Below are positions 1 through 8,084 of a DNA stretch of 41,717 bases, one piece after another. Source of the DNA: CAZBMJ01 sp964493205 (lineage in GTDB: Bacteria > Myxococcota > UBA727 > JABDBI01); the NCBI GenBank assembly GCA_964493205.1, contig CAZBMJ010000018.1, positions 1-41,717 on the forward strand, written 5' to 3'. The translations under genes and the position numbers were made by a program. How positions within the stretch are numbered: position 1 is the first letter of the stretch; each line of letters opens with the position of its first letter. The notes below the pieces were generated by a model. That model was not told where the DNA came from, did no database searches, and saw only the letters and a list, made by a program, of their open reading frames with translations.

Positions 1-54
1 TGTGCTTATCCAAAACTCAGATTAACTAATCAATACTTATGGGTAATCATATGG
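1..54. repeat. Left arm of a 54-bp perfect inverted repeat
   Basis: Bases 1-54 are the exact reverse complement of 41594-41647. The match breaks at base 55 (C here, T expected), while on the other side it runs into the window edge, so the repeat may be longer. The arm contains its own small palindrome, GATTA-AC-TAATC at 20-31. No transposase lies next to either arm. It is most simply a dispersed intergenic repeat present in opposite orientations. Confidence 0.93.
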
Positions 55-106
55 CTGGAGTGGCAAGAAAAAAGAAGCACTTATTAATGGAGATTGGAAT
101 TTATTA

Positions 107-1267
107 TCAATACTTAGATTCTTTATATATTTTCAATTTATTAAATATATCGTTAGGTATTTTACCTTTATAAAGTTTAATTTGTTCAATTTGTTCCATT
201 TTTTCTTTTTCCCTTTCTTCATTTATTTTATTTATTACACTGTCAACATCGATTATTTCATTTATCATGCTGTCAGTATAATCGTTGGTAAGAGGAGACA
301 TTTGTTCATTGTTAAATAATTGTTTAATAATTTTTAATAAAAAAGTACTTAGAAACTCGTGGATTTTAGAACCGTTTTTAGTGTTTAACCAATTGTTTAT
401 TAGATCATGAATTATTCTATGGTGGACTGTTGAAACAGGTGTTACAAAAGATTGCTCACAAATAAGTTCAACCTTTTTTTCATGTTTATTAATATGATTA
501 TTTGTAATATTATTAATTTCTTTTTCTGCGTTTAATAGTTCATCTTTTATTCTGTTAATGGTTTCTTTCTTATGGTTGTAAATGTATTCTTCGTAAAATA
601 ATTTTAGAGTATTAAGAAGGCTAAATTTAAAAAATAATTGTTCATATAATGGATCAAAAAATTTAGTTTTATAAGCTTCTATATCTTTAAATTCATCTTT
701 TAATCGATAAAATTTTAAATATGGACCATGACTAGAGGGGACTGCTTTTAATTTATGCTCTAATACTTTTCCATCAAAGGCCATACCCCATTTTGCTTTG
801 ACCATATTAGGAGAAGCCATTATGCCAACATGATTGAATTTCCAGTTATTCATATAACTACCTGCCCATCCATAATAGGCCACTATATCGTCTTTTTGTG
901 GTTCTTCCACCTCCTCCATAAAATCACCAATAAATAATTCTATAAAATCGAAAGTAAACCCCTTACAAGCCAAGTTTTCAAGATTTGATAATAAAGGATA
1001 TTTATTCTTTAAAAAAGCTACAACGTATTCATAACAAACAGTAAACGTTTCACCAGTGAACTTACCTATTTCTTCTAGATTTTCATTTTGTAATTTTAAG
1101 TAAAATCTATCATCTTTAATTTCGTAAAATTTTGGATCACCCGCAAATGGCAAAATCAAATTATCTGCTTTCCAACCTAGATCTGTTTTTGTAAAGCCAT
1201 CTATTGCCATACTAGAAAAAGCATTTAAAAGTCCTAATAAGAATAAAAAATAACTTATTTTTTTCAT
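107..1267 (-). CDS. Secreted protein, possible NlpC/P60-like cysteine hydrolase
   Basis: The 386-residue protein starts with a signal peptide (MKK, hydrophobic residues 5-19, possible cleavage after SSMA near residue 21), so it is exported. Residues 75-190 carry an arrangement typical of the NlpC/P60 and related papain-like folds: Cys78 in a helix-like segment, then a DDIVAYY strand (126-132), then His146 in NHVGIM, then a KWG...LEH stretch (159-171) and a final FYRL strand. These are candidate catalytic Cys and His residues for peptidoglycan or other amide hydrolysis. Residues 190-386 are charged and helical, with no family I recognise. The ribosome site is weak (AGTGG, 8 nt from ATG). It is divergent from the secreted gene at 1783. 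The fold call is from motif order only, so function is tentative. Confidence 0.7.
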   Translation of the reverse strand: MKKISYFLFLLGLLNAFSSMAIDGFTKTDLGWKADNLILPFAGDPKFYEIKDDRFYLKLQNENLEEIGKFTGETFTVCYEYVVAFLKNKYPLLSNLENLACKGFTFDFIELFIGDFMEEVEEPQKDDIVAYYGWAGSYMNNWKFNHVGIMASPNMVKAKWGMAFDGKVLEHKLKAVPSSHGPYLKFYRLKDEFKDIEAYKTKFFDPLYEQLFFKFSLLNTLKLFYEEYIYNHKKETINRIKDELLNAEKEINNITNNHINKHEKKVELICEQSFVTPVSTVHHRIIHDLINNWLNTKNGSKIHEFLSTFLLKIIKQLFNNEQMSPLTNDYTDSMINEIIDVDSVINKINEEREKEKMEQIEQIKLYKGKIPNDIFNKLKIYKESKY

Positions 1268-1782
1268 TTATATAACCACTTAATAATAAGATTAAATTAA
1301 TAACCTATACTTGCATATTTTTCATATAATGCAAATACAAGTTATTAAATAATTTTTAAAAAAATAAATGATATATATTAATAATTTAAGCAGTCTATTA
1401 TGACTTATAATAAAACAAACATAAAACTATCATAAAAAATTAAAGCCACTTATAAATTAGGTGGCTTTTTTGTTATATAGGAGGCAAATTAAGGATTTTA
1501 ATAGATAACATAATGGTTATTTCATCTCATATCCTACCTCCCATGGCTTAGTGATTTATGTCAGTGTGAACTAACATAGTAAACGCATTTTTTTTAAAAT
1601 TTCTTGCAGTTCAATACCCGTGCAAACTCGAGGTGCTAGGGAATTTTAAATTATTTTACTTTATTAATTAAATAGTTATATTTTTAATAAAAAAATCCTT
1701 TTTTTAACATATTGCAAATTAAATTTAAATACATATTAATACTTTAATTAAATTTATTTTTTATTAATTAATAGGAATTATT
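1268..1782. other. 515-bp gene-free region between divergent secreted-protein genes
   Basis: No convincing coding frame is present. It holds a rho-independent terminator at 1443-1472, although no plus-strand gene ends just upstream of it, then a less AT-rich patch at about 1480-1645 with a nested set of short stems (1480-1541), and finally the AT-rich promoter region of the gene at 1783. The patch at 1603-1625 has a TTGCA...TGCAA inverted repeat. An orphan terminator next to a structured patch could mark a decayed gene or a small RNA; I cannot decide between them. Confidence 0.6.
1443..1472 (+). terminator. Rho-independent terminator, copy A of a repeated module
   Basis: AAGCCAC (1443-1449) pairs with GTGGCTT (1461-1467) across an 11-nt loop, followed by a T run to about 1471. 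The module including its upstream A-rich part (1415-1471) recurs almost unchanged at 2875-2927. No plus-strand gene ends directly upstream; in the minus direction an A-rich tract could let it work for a transcript coming from the right. Confidence 0.75.
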
Positions 1783-2820
1783 ATGAGATATTCAATTGTT
1801 AAAATTTTTCTTTTTTTATTTTCTTACTCATTCTTTGCTGCAAATCTACCACCTGAAGCGCAAAAGGCGTTAAGAGCTATAGAAAAGGCTATTTTAGAAC
1901 ATACAGTGTTATACGTAGAAAACCCAGGTTCTATGCCAGATAGAGATAATATTAAAAATAACGATGTAATTTCATTTAAAAAAGAGTTGCATGACACTCT
2001 TCAGGCGACAAATTATTTAAATAAATATATACATAAAGACAGCAATTTATTATTAAATAAAGCTAAAACATTTAAAACAAATAATAAATTAAAGAATTTA
2101 ACTAAATTTTTATCTAGAAATTCTAATGGTAGCAGAGGGAGTAATAATAAACAATATAGTTTAAAAATATGGTCATGTTTAGATGATACTAATATGTATT
2201 ATTATTTTGAAAAAATACATCCAAATACTGTAAAAGAACCCCTTGGACAACTACAAACTATTGAAGAAGAACCTCCAAAGAAAAAAATTAAAGGATCCTT
2301 AATGCCTCTAGAACCTTTAGAAATGGATTCATTAATAGAAGAAATTATTGCAAATCCAATGGCAACTTTTACGAAATTACCCATTAGTGCAAATACACAA
2401 CAAAATTTTTTTATCCCTAATCCCACTTGTTTTCAACCAATTATAATAAATCAAATAAATGTTTTTAATTCCCCTCAAAATATAATAAACTTTAATCAAC
2501 AAAAACCAGTTATAGAACAAGATACTTTAACACCAAAAAAAGAAGCAATCGCAATTATTGAAAAAATTGATCCTTATTTCTATAAAGATTTAACTTATAT
2601 TGATTTCTTTAATTATGAATATAATAAAATTTATTTAGCCGGCAAATTAAGTTTTTGTAAAATAGAAGAATCAGATGTAACAATTAATTATTCATTATAT
2701 AATTTTGAAATGTTTAAATTTAAACTAGTAGAAGAAAATTCTGCTTGGTATATTAAAATGATAAACAATTTAACATATGAAATTAAAGAATTTATATGTA
2801 TTTACAATAAAATTAATTAA
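1783..2820 (+). CDS. Secreted protein of unknown function with an SV40-like basic motif
   Basis: The 345-residue product begins with a clear signal peptide (hydrophobic residues 5-20, likely cleavage after FFAA), so it is exported. I recognise no family. Residues 22-130 are helical and charged; residues 160-181 read EEEPPKKKIKG followed by acidic residues, and the basic core PKKKIK (165-170) closely resembles the classical monopartite nuclear localisation signal PKKKRKV. Residues 190-250 are Asn/Gln/Pro-rich and probably disordered; residues 255-345 look like a small folded alpha/beta domain rich in Tyr and Phe. AGGA at 1773-1776, 6 nt before the ATG, fixes the start. A terminator follows at 2902. 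A host-targeted effector is an inference from the exported start plus the basic motif; no enzyme motif is visible. Confidence 0.75.
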   Translation: MRYSIVKIFLFLFSYSFFAANLPPEAQKALRAIEKAILEHTVLYVENPGSMPDRDNIKNNDVISFKKELHDTLQATNYLNKYIHKDSNLLLNKAKTFKTNNKLKNLTKFLSRNSNGSRGSNNKQYSLKIWSCLDDTNMYYYFEKIHPNTVKEPLGQLQTIEEEPPKKKIKGSLMPLEPLEMDSLIEEIIANPMATFTKLPISANTQQNFFIPNPTCFQPIIINQINVFNSPQNIINFNQQKPVIEQDTLTPKKEAIAIIEKIDPYFYKDLTYIDFFNYEYNKIYLAGKLSFCKIEESDVTINYSLYNFEMFKFKLVEENSAWYIKMINNLTYEIKEFICIYNKIN

Positions 2821-2901
2821 TCTGAAGCATAATTTTCTCTCGATTTTTGAATCGTTACAAACTACACTCGTAAAAAAAACATAAAACGATTATAAAAAAT
2901 C

Positions 2902-2928
2902 AAAGCCACTAAATTAGGTGGCTTTTTT
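2902..2928 (+). terminator. Rho-independent terminator, copy B of a repeated module
   Basis: AAAGCCAC (2902-2909) pairs perfectly with GTGGCTTT (2918-2925) around an 8-nt loop and is followed by T residues. It ends transcription of the secreted gene at 1783-2820. Sequence and upstream A-rich flank match the terminator at 1443 apart from a 3-nt deletion in the loop and a few substitutions. Confidence 0.85.
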
Positions 2929-2988
2929 TATAGTACTTAGATTTTATGATATAAATTTTCTATCTTGTTATTTTATAAGGTTTAAAAT

Positions 2989-3738
2989 ATGCAATTGGCT
3001 TTATCGAAAAGCTCTATAGAACACAGCACTGTTGCCATCACCACTAATTTTAATCAGCTAGCAGCCAACATAGTATGCAATAATTATGATAATGCTGCTC
3101 AAAATATAATTTATCATTCTTTAAATACCTGCTTATTAAAAAATATTACCTTGCAAGAATTAAAAATAGAGTTAAATAAAGAAAATTTTAATAATTTTGC
3201 AATAATAAAAATAACTCAAGAATTAAGTAAAATATGTAAAAATCTTACTATTAATTACCAAATAAAAAGTTCCAACATAAATAATTTTATTATTATAGAA
3301 TTAATAGGAAAATTAAAATTAATTAAAAATAATAATTTTAGTGAAATAGCTCTTATGGACGACGCTTTAAATAATGAACAACAAGAATTATTACAAAATA
3401 TTTTATTTAACCAACTTAATAAAAAACCCCATGACATTTTATGGCAAAATGAAAAAAGTATATATACGGTCACAGATATTTTATTAGCTAATCATATAAA
3501 TTATTACAGTATTTTTAAAAACATAACTACTGAATTTAGATTTGAAAAAATTAAAAATTTTAATCAATCAAGAAATAAACTAAATATTATTAATTATTTG
3601 CAAAAAAATAATTATAACTTAAATATTATAGAAAAATTTAATAGCTGCTTAGTAGCTAAAATAGAACCAAGCAACAAAGATTATTTCTTAGATTTACTTA
3701 AGAGGCACGATTTAGTTTTTGATTATGTCGAGCTATAG
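2989..3738 (+). CDS. Hypothetical cytoplasmic protein, Asn/Ile/Lys-rich
   Basis: I do not recognise this 249-residue protein. It has no signal peptide and no membrane segment. It looks alpha/beta, with alternating hydrophobic strands and charged helices and very high Asn, Ile and Lys content that follows the local AT bias. An AAGG about 10 nt before the ATG supports translation, and the preceding terminator at 2902 makes it a separate transcription unit. Its last 41 bases overlap the 3' end of the convergent pyrophosphatase gene, so the final 13 or so codons are antisense to that gene. It could be a fast-evolving lineage-specific gene; the overlap leaves some doubt about the exact C-terminus. 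Confidence 0.6.
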   Translation: MQLALSKSSIEHSTVAITTNFNQLAANIVCNNYDNAAQNIIYHSLNTCLLKNITLQELKIELNKENFNNFAIIKITQELSKICKNLTINYQIKSSNINNFIIIELIGKLKLIKNNNFSEIALMDDALNNEQQELLQNILFNQLNKKPHDILWQNEKSIYTVTDILLANHINYYSIFKNITTEFRFEKIKNFNQSRNKLNIINYLQKNNYNLNIIEKFNSCLVAKIEPSNKDYFLDLLKRHDLVFDYVEL

Positions 3739-4243
3739 CTTGGATAATTATTTCTTTAGCCTCATCAACATCCACCCATTTACTAATAGAAACCCACTTA
3801 CCTTTTTCTAAGTCTTTATAATGTTGAAAAAAATGAGCTATTTGCGCACATAAAATTTCTGGTAAATCAGTATAATTATGAACTTTTTCATAAAAAGCAA
3901 AAAGTTCATTAACTGGCACAGCTATAATTTTCTCATCAGCACCAGCTTCATCTTCCATCAATAAAGCACCTATGGGGCGTGATCGAATTACTGCTCCAGA
4001 AATAACAGGCGATTGACCAACAACGATAATATCGCAAGGATCACCGTCTTCAGATAAAGTATGAGGTATAAAACCATAATTACCAGGATAAATCATAGAG
4101 GTATGCAAAAAGCGATCAACATACATCGCCCCAGATTCTTTATCCATTTCATATTTAATTGGCGAGCCACCTTGGGGAATTTCAATAATAGCGTTTATAT
4201 CTGATGGTGGATTTCGTCCCACTGAAATTTTACTTATATCCAT
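3698..4243 (-). CDS. ppa: Inorganic pyrophosphatase
   Basis: Soluble family I pyrophosphatase, hydrolysing PPi to two phosphates in the cytoplasm and pulling biosynthetic reactions forward. The 181-residue length is normal for the bacterial hexameric type. The family signature is present as D66-G-D68-P-C-D71, the metal-binding aspartates, preceded by E21, K30 and E32 of the active site and a YPGNYGF strand (52-58). The start at MDISK fits the family N-terminus. It lies 37 nt downstream of mqo on the same strand and may be read with it. Its 3' end overlaps the convergent gene ending at 3738. Confidence 0.95.
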   Translation of the reverse strand: MDISKISVGRNPPSDINAIIEIPQGGSPIKYEMDKESGAMYVDRFLHTSMIYPGNYGFIPHTLSEDGDPCDIIVVGQSPVISGAVIRSRPIGALLMEDEAGADEKIIAVPVNELFAFYEKVHNYTDLPEILCAQIAHFFQHYKDLEKGKWVSISKWVDVDEAKEIIIQAIARHNQKLNRAS

Positions 4244-4280
4244 TTAAATTTACCTTATTAATTTTTATATACAGTAATAA

Positions 4281-5834
4281 CTACAGCAATTTTAAAAATT
4301 GTGTATTACGTTCCCTTACTTTTTTTAATAACTCAATATTTTCAGAAAGTTTTTGCCCATATGAGGGGATCATTTCTTTGATTTTTTCTTGCCATAGAGT
4401 AGTTTGCAGCTCTTTTTTAAAAGAGACTTCTAATAAATCTAGCATAATTTTTACAGTAACAGATGCTCCCGGAGATGCCCCCAAAAGCGCAACAAGCTTG
4501 CCATCAGAGCTTGAAACTAATTCTGTGCCAAATTGCAATATACCACCCTTTTGTGGGTCATTCTTTATAATCTGAACCCGTTGCCCAGCATTTTGCAAAT
4601 CCCAATCTTCTATTTTGGCATTGGGCATATATTCTTGCAAAGCTTTGATACGTTGTTCTTTGCTTAACAAAACTTGTTCTATTAAGTATTTAGTTAAAGA
4701 AATGTTTTTAAAACCAGCTTGCATCATAGGGATAATATTAGAAAATGTTATTGACCCAAATAAATCAAACCATGAGCCCTCTTTTAAAAACTTAGTAGAA
4801 AACGTTGCAAAAGGGCCAAACAACAAAGCTTTTTGACCTTTAATATAACGAGTATCTAAATGAGGAACAGACATGGGTGGCGCACCTATAGCTGCTTGGC
4901 CGTATACTTTAGCTGAATGCTGATTGACTAATTGAGGGTTAGTAGTAACCAACCATTGGCCACCCACAGGAAATCCGCCAAAACCCTTAGCTTCTTGTAT
5001 ACCTGATTTTTGCAACAGTGTTAAAGCTTTACCACCTGCCCCAATAAACACAAATTTAGCTTCAATATTTTTTACGGCATTACTTGCTAAGTCTTTTACT
5101 TTTACCAACCAATGCTCATTATATTTTGTTATGGCAATAATTTCATGCTGGACATACAGATTAGCTTTAGGTGTTTTAATCAAATCATCGATCAAAATAC
5201 GTGTAAGAGCGCCAAAATCCACATCAGTACCTAAATCCATTTTAGTAGCAGCAATTTTTTGGTTTTTATCTCTGCCTTCTAAGACTAAAGGCATCCAACT
5301 TTTTAGTTCTTCATAATCTTGGGAATATTTCATAGAAGAAAAAAGAGGATTTTGTATTAAAGTTTCATAGCGTCTTTTTAAAAAATCAACATCCTGTTCA
5401 CCCCACACAAAGCTCACATGTGGGACATTGTTAATAAATAAATTTGGTTGCAAATCTTTATTTTTAGAAAATTTATAAGCCCAAAACTGCTTAGATACTT
5501 CAAAAGATTCGCTTATCTCAAGGGCTTTTCGTGTATCAATGCTGCCATCTTTACGCTCTGGCGTATAGTTAAGCTCACAAAAAGCTGCATGACCAGTACC
5601 TGCATTATTCCAAGCAGAAGAGCTTTCAAAAGCTACGCTATCAAGCTTTTCATAAATATCTATGGACATGTGTGGGTCAAGCTCTCGCAACATACTACCT
5701 AAAGTAGCACTCATGATGCCACCACCTATGAGAAGAGCATCTACTTTCTTATCAACCATATGATTTTGTGATTCTTTACAACAAATCAAAAAAGCACCCA
5801 AAATAATTAGAGAGATTATAAGTTTTATACGCAT
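4281..5834 (-). CDS. mqo: Malate:quinone oxidoreductase
   Basis: FAD-dependent, membrane-associated enzyme oxidising malate to oxaloacetate with electrons passed to the quinone pool, here probably menaquinone. The dinucleotide-binding motif LIGGGIMSATLGSML follows residue 34, and SSSAWNNAGTGHAAFCELNY (residues 71-90) is the family hallmark. The 517-residue length is typical. The protein carries a hydrophobic N-terminal extension (residues 4-19, ending ICCK) before the FAD domain, as the E. coli enzyme also has a signal-like extension; it may anchor or export the enzyme. An alternative start at Met26 (5759) would remove it, but an AGGA lies upstream of Met1 and none before Met26, so I keep the long form. 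Confidence 0.95.
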   Translation of the reverse strand: MRIKLIISLIILGAFLICCKESQNHMVDKKVDALLIGGGIMSATLGSMLRELDPHMSIDIYEKLDSVAFESSSAWNNAGTGHAAFCELNYTPERKDGSIDTRKALEISESFEVSKQFWAYKFSKNKDLQPNLFINNVPHVSFVWGEQDVDFLKRRYETLIQNPLFSSMKYSQDYEELKSWMPLVLEGRDKNQKIAATKMDLGTDVDFGALTRILIDDLIKTPKANLYVQHEIIAITKYNEHWLVKVKDLASNAVKNIEAKFVFIGAGGKALTLLQKSGIQEAKGFGGFPVGGQWLVTTNPQLVNQHSAKVYGQAAIGAPPMSVPHLDTRYIKGQKALLFGPFATFSTKFLKEGSWFDLFGSITFSNIIPMMQAGFKNISLTKYLIEQVLLSKEQRIKALQEYMPNAKIEDWDLQNAGQRVQIIKNDPQKGGILQFGTELVSSSDGKLVALLGASPGASVTVKIMLDLLEVSFKKELQTTLWQEKIKEMIPSYGQKLSENIELLKKVRERNTQFLKLL

Positions 5835-6040
5835 TTTAAGTTTTAATCCTAAAAATAATTCCTCAGCATAGTAACACGCACTTAGGAGTTTCTTAAAGAT
5901 TTTTTAACATTATAGTAATAATAACAGTATTTTGTTTAATAAAAAAAGAGATAAATGGCTATAATTAATCAATTTATTGGCCCTTTCATGTATACCTCTA
6001 AAACAGTATGTAAGCGCAGTCTACAGAAAGTTCGTTAAAT

Positions 6041-6583
6041 CTACTCAATAATCAGCAATAAACTTAAAGTTTCTACAGCATCATGTTCTTTGGCAAAAAT
6101 ACTTTTTACAAGCCCTGATTTTGGGGCTTGAATTTCATTTTCCATCTTCATAGCTTCGATTACTACCAGACCTTGGCCTTCTGTAACTTCATCACCTTCT
6201 TTAACTAAATAGCGTAAAATTTTTCCTGGCATGGGCGATTTAATATGACAAATACCAGATTGAACAAAGCGAGAGTTTTGCGCGTCTTTCATTTTTTTAC
6301 GACGTTCTTCAAGCATCTCAAGCCTTAAAACTCTACCCTTTACACGTACTGAAATACGGCCATCAAGGGGGTCATTGGAATGATCTTTTTCATCTAAGTC
6401 TAAATCATAGCTTTTATTATCGATCAAAGCAGTGACAATTTCTGATGGCATAGTTTTAGCATCAACTTTATAGGTTTTATTATCTAGAATAACCGTGTAT
6501 AAACCATCACTTTTATCATGGTCATCTACACTAATAAAATGCTCTAAGTCTTCAGCCACACCTACAAATTTCATCTTAACCAT
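6041..6583 (-). CDS. Biotin carboxyl carrier subunit of acyl-CoA carboxylase
   Basis: The 180-residue protein ends in a biotinyl domain (about 110-180) with the biotin attachment motif EAMKMENE; Lys146 is the residue modified. It shuttles carboxyl-biotin between the biotin carboxylase and the carboxyltransferase encoded just upstream. The first 100 residues form a beta-rich section and a basic helix, as in propionyl-CoA carboxylase-type BCCP regions that dock on the other subunits. GGAG sits 8 nt before the ATG, and the start overlaps the end of the biotin carboxylase gene by 8 nt, so translation is coupled. It is the last gene of a three-gene operon. Confidence 0.92.
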   Translation of the reverse strand: MVKMKFVGVAEDLEHFISVDDHDKSDGLYTVILDNKTYKVDAKTMPSEIVTALIDNKSYDLDLDEKDHSNDPLDGRISVRVKGRVLRLEMLEERRKKMKDAQNSRFVQSGICHIKSPMPGKILRYLVKEGDEVTEGQGLVVIEAMKMENEIQAPKSGLVKSIFAKEHDAVETLSLLLIIE

Positions 6584-8084
6584 TTTTTAATCTCCGCCAC
6601 AAAGAAATGCCATTATCTTTTTCTTTTGTGCTACTTACTTTGATTTGAGATAATAATCTTTTTTCTTTTTCAAAATTAAAAATAGCAGCTCCAATTAACG
6701 CCACTATTTTATGTTCATCTTTATACCAAACGGGAGATTTTTTTAAGTATTGCTCTATAAGGCTTGTATCATAAACGCCATCTATAAAAGACTTATAAGA
6801 TAATAGCTGACGCAAAAACATGGTATTAGTAGTACAGCCCTTTAGAGTAAACTCCATTAATGCTCTATCAAGTCTTCTTCTTGCTGTATCCCTGTTTGGT
6901 CCCCAGGCTATAACTTTGGCGATCATAGGGTCATAATCAGCAGTAATAGTGCAACCTGCATAAACACCCGTATCAGTTCTAATATAAGGACCTGCTGGAG
7001 TTCTTAAGTAATTTACTGGCCCTGGCGTTGGCAAAAAATCTCGCTTTGGATCTTCAGCGCATACTCGCGCTTCCATGGCCCAACCTTTAAAATGCTTTGT
7101 ATAATCAGTTTTATCTAAATGCTCACCTTGGGCAATCAATATTTGTTGCTCAACCAAATCAAGACCGGTCACCATTTCTGTGATAGGATGTTCAACTTGT
7201 AGTCTTGTATTCATTTCCATAAAATAGAAATTTTTTTGATCGTCCACCAAAAACTCAATAGTTCCTGCTCCTTGATAGTCAACAGCTAGTGCTGCTTTTT
7301 TGGCAACTTCTGCCATATTTGCCCTCATGCCTTCATCAACAAAAGCACTGGGTGATTCTTCAATAACCTTTTGATGACGACGCTGAACAGAACATTCTCG
7401 TTCAACAAAAGCTGTTACATGGCCGTAATTATCAGCTAGTATTTGCATTTCTATGTGTCTAGGCTTATTTAAATATTTTTCTATATAAATATCATCATTG
7501 CCAAAAGAGTTTTTAGCTTCACTTTTAGCCATGCGCAATGCTGATAAAAAATCTTGTATTTTATCAACCTTACGCATGCCTTTACCCCCGCCCCCAGAAG
7601 AGGCTTTAAGCATGAGAGGGAAGCCTATCTCTTGTGCCGCTTTTAGGGCTTCTTCATCATTAGCCACACTTTGTTTAAGACCAGGGACTACTGGCACACC
7701 GGCATTGATCATCACTTGACGAGCTTTGGTTTTACTGGCCATGGCATCAATAGATTTTGGTGTGGGACCAATAAAAATTAAGCCTGCATCTTTTACAGCT
7801 TGAGAAAACTCTGCATTTTCAGATAGAAAGCCATAACCAGGATGAATAGCATCACAAGCAGATTTCTTCGCTACATCAATAATTTTGGCAATATTTAAAT
7901 AGCTTTCTGACGCTAGTGCTGCACCAATACAATAGGCTTTAGTAGCAAATCTCACATGCAAAGAAGAACGATCAGGATGAGAAAAGACTGCTACTGTTTC
8001 AATACCTAAATCACGACAAGTTCGCATAACTCGCACAGCTATTTCACCACGATTAGCAACTAATACTCTTTTTATTTTGTTCAT
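6576..8084 (-). CDS. Biotin carboxylase subunit of acetyl/propionyl-CoA carboxylase
   Basis: ATP-grasp enzyme that carboxylates the biotin on the carrier protein using ATP and bicarbonate. Seen in the sequence: N-terminal VLVANRGEIAVRV, Lys160 and the glycine-rich ATP loop GGGGKGM (164-170), ERECSVQRRHQK (228-239) and the NTRLQVEHP motif near 294-302. At 502 residues it is slightly longer than AccC of fatty-acid synthesis; the extra C-terminal 50 residues and the gene context fit a propionyl/acyl-CoA carboxylase alpha chain split from its biotinyl domain. The ATG overlaps the stop of the carboxyltransferase gene by 4 nt (ATGA type). No clear ribosome site is visible, consistent with coupling. 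Confidence 0.93.
   Translation of the reverse strand: MNKIKRVLVANRGEIAVRVMRTCRDLGIETVAVFSHPDRSSLHVRFATKAYCIGAALASESYLNIAKIIDVAKKSACDAIHPGYGFLSENAEFSQAVKDAGLIFIGPTPKSIDAMASKTKARQVMINAGVPVVPGLKQSVANDEEALKAAQEIGFPLMLKASSGGGGKGMRKVDKIQDFLSALRMAKSEAKNSFGNDDIYIEKYLNKPRHIEMQILADNYGHVTAFVERECSVQRRHQKVIEESPSAFVDEGMRANMAEVAKKAALAVDYQGAGTIEFLVDDQKNFYFMEMNTRLQVEHPITEMVTGLDLVEQQILIAQGEHLDKTDYTKHFKGWAMEARVCAEDPKRDFLPTPGPVNYLRTPAGPYIRTDTGVYAGCTITADYDPMIAKVIAWGPNRDTARRRLDRALMEFTLKGCTTNTMFLRQLLSYKSFIDGVYDTSLIEQYLKKSPVWYKDEHKIVALIGAAIFNFEKEKRLLSQIKVSSTKEKDNGISLWRRLKNG

Noticed and set aside
1603..1650. Less AT-rich patch (TTGCA...TGCAA, CTCGAGGTGCTAGG) as an insertion-sequence end
   Set aside because: No transposase remnant, partner repeat or target duplication can be found within the window.
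4204..5702. Several plus-strand open frames opposite mqo
   Set aside because: They lie antisense to a well-conserved gene, have no ribosome sites and encode no recognisable protein; they are frame shadows.
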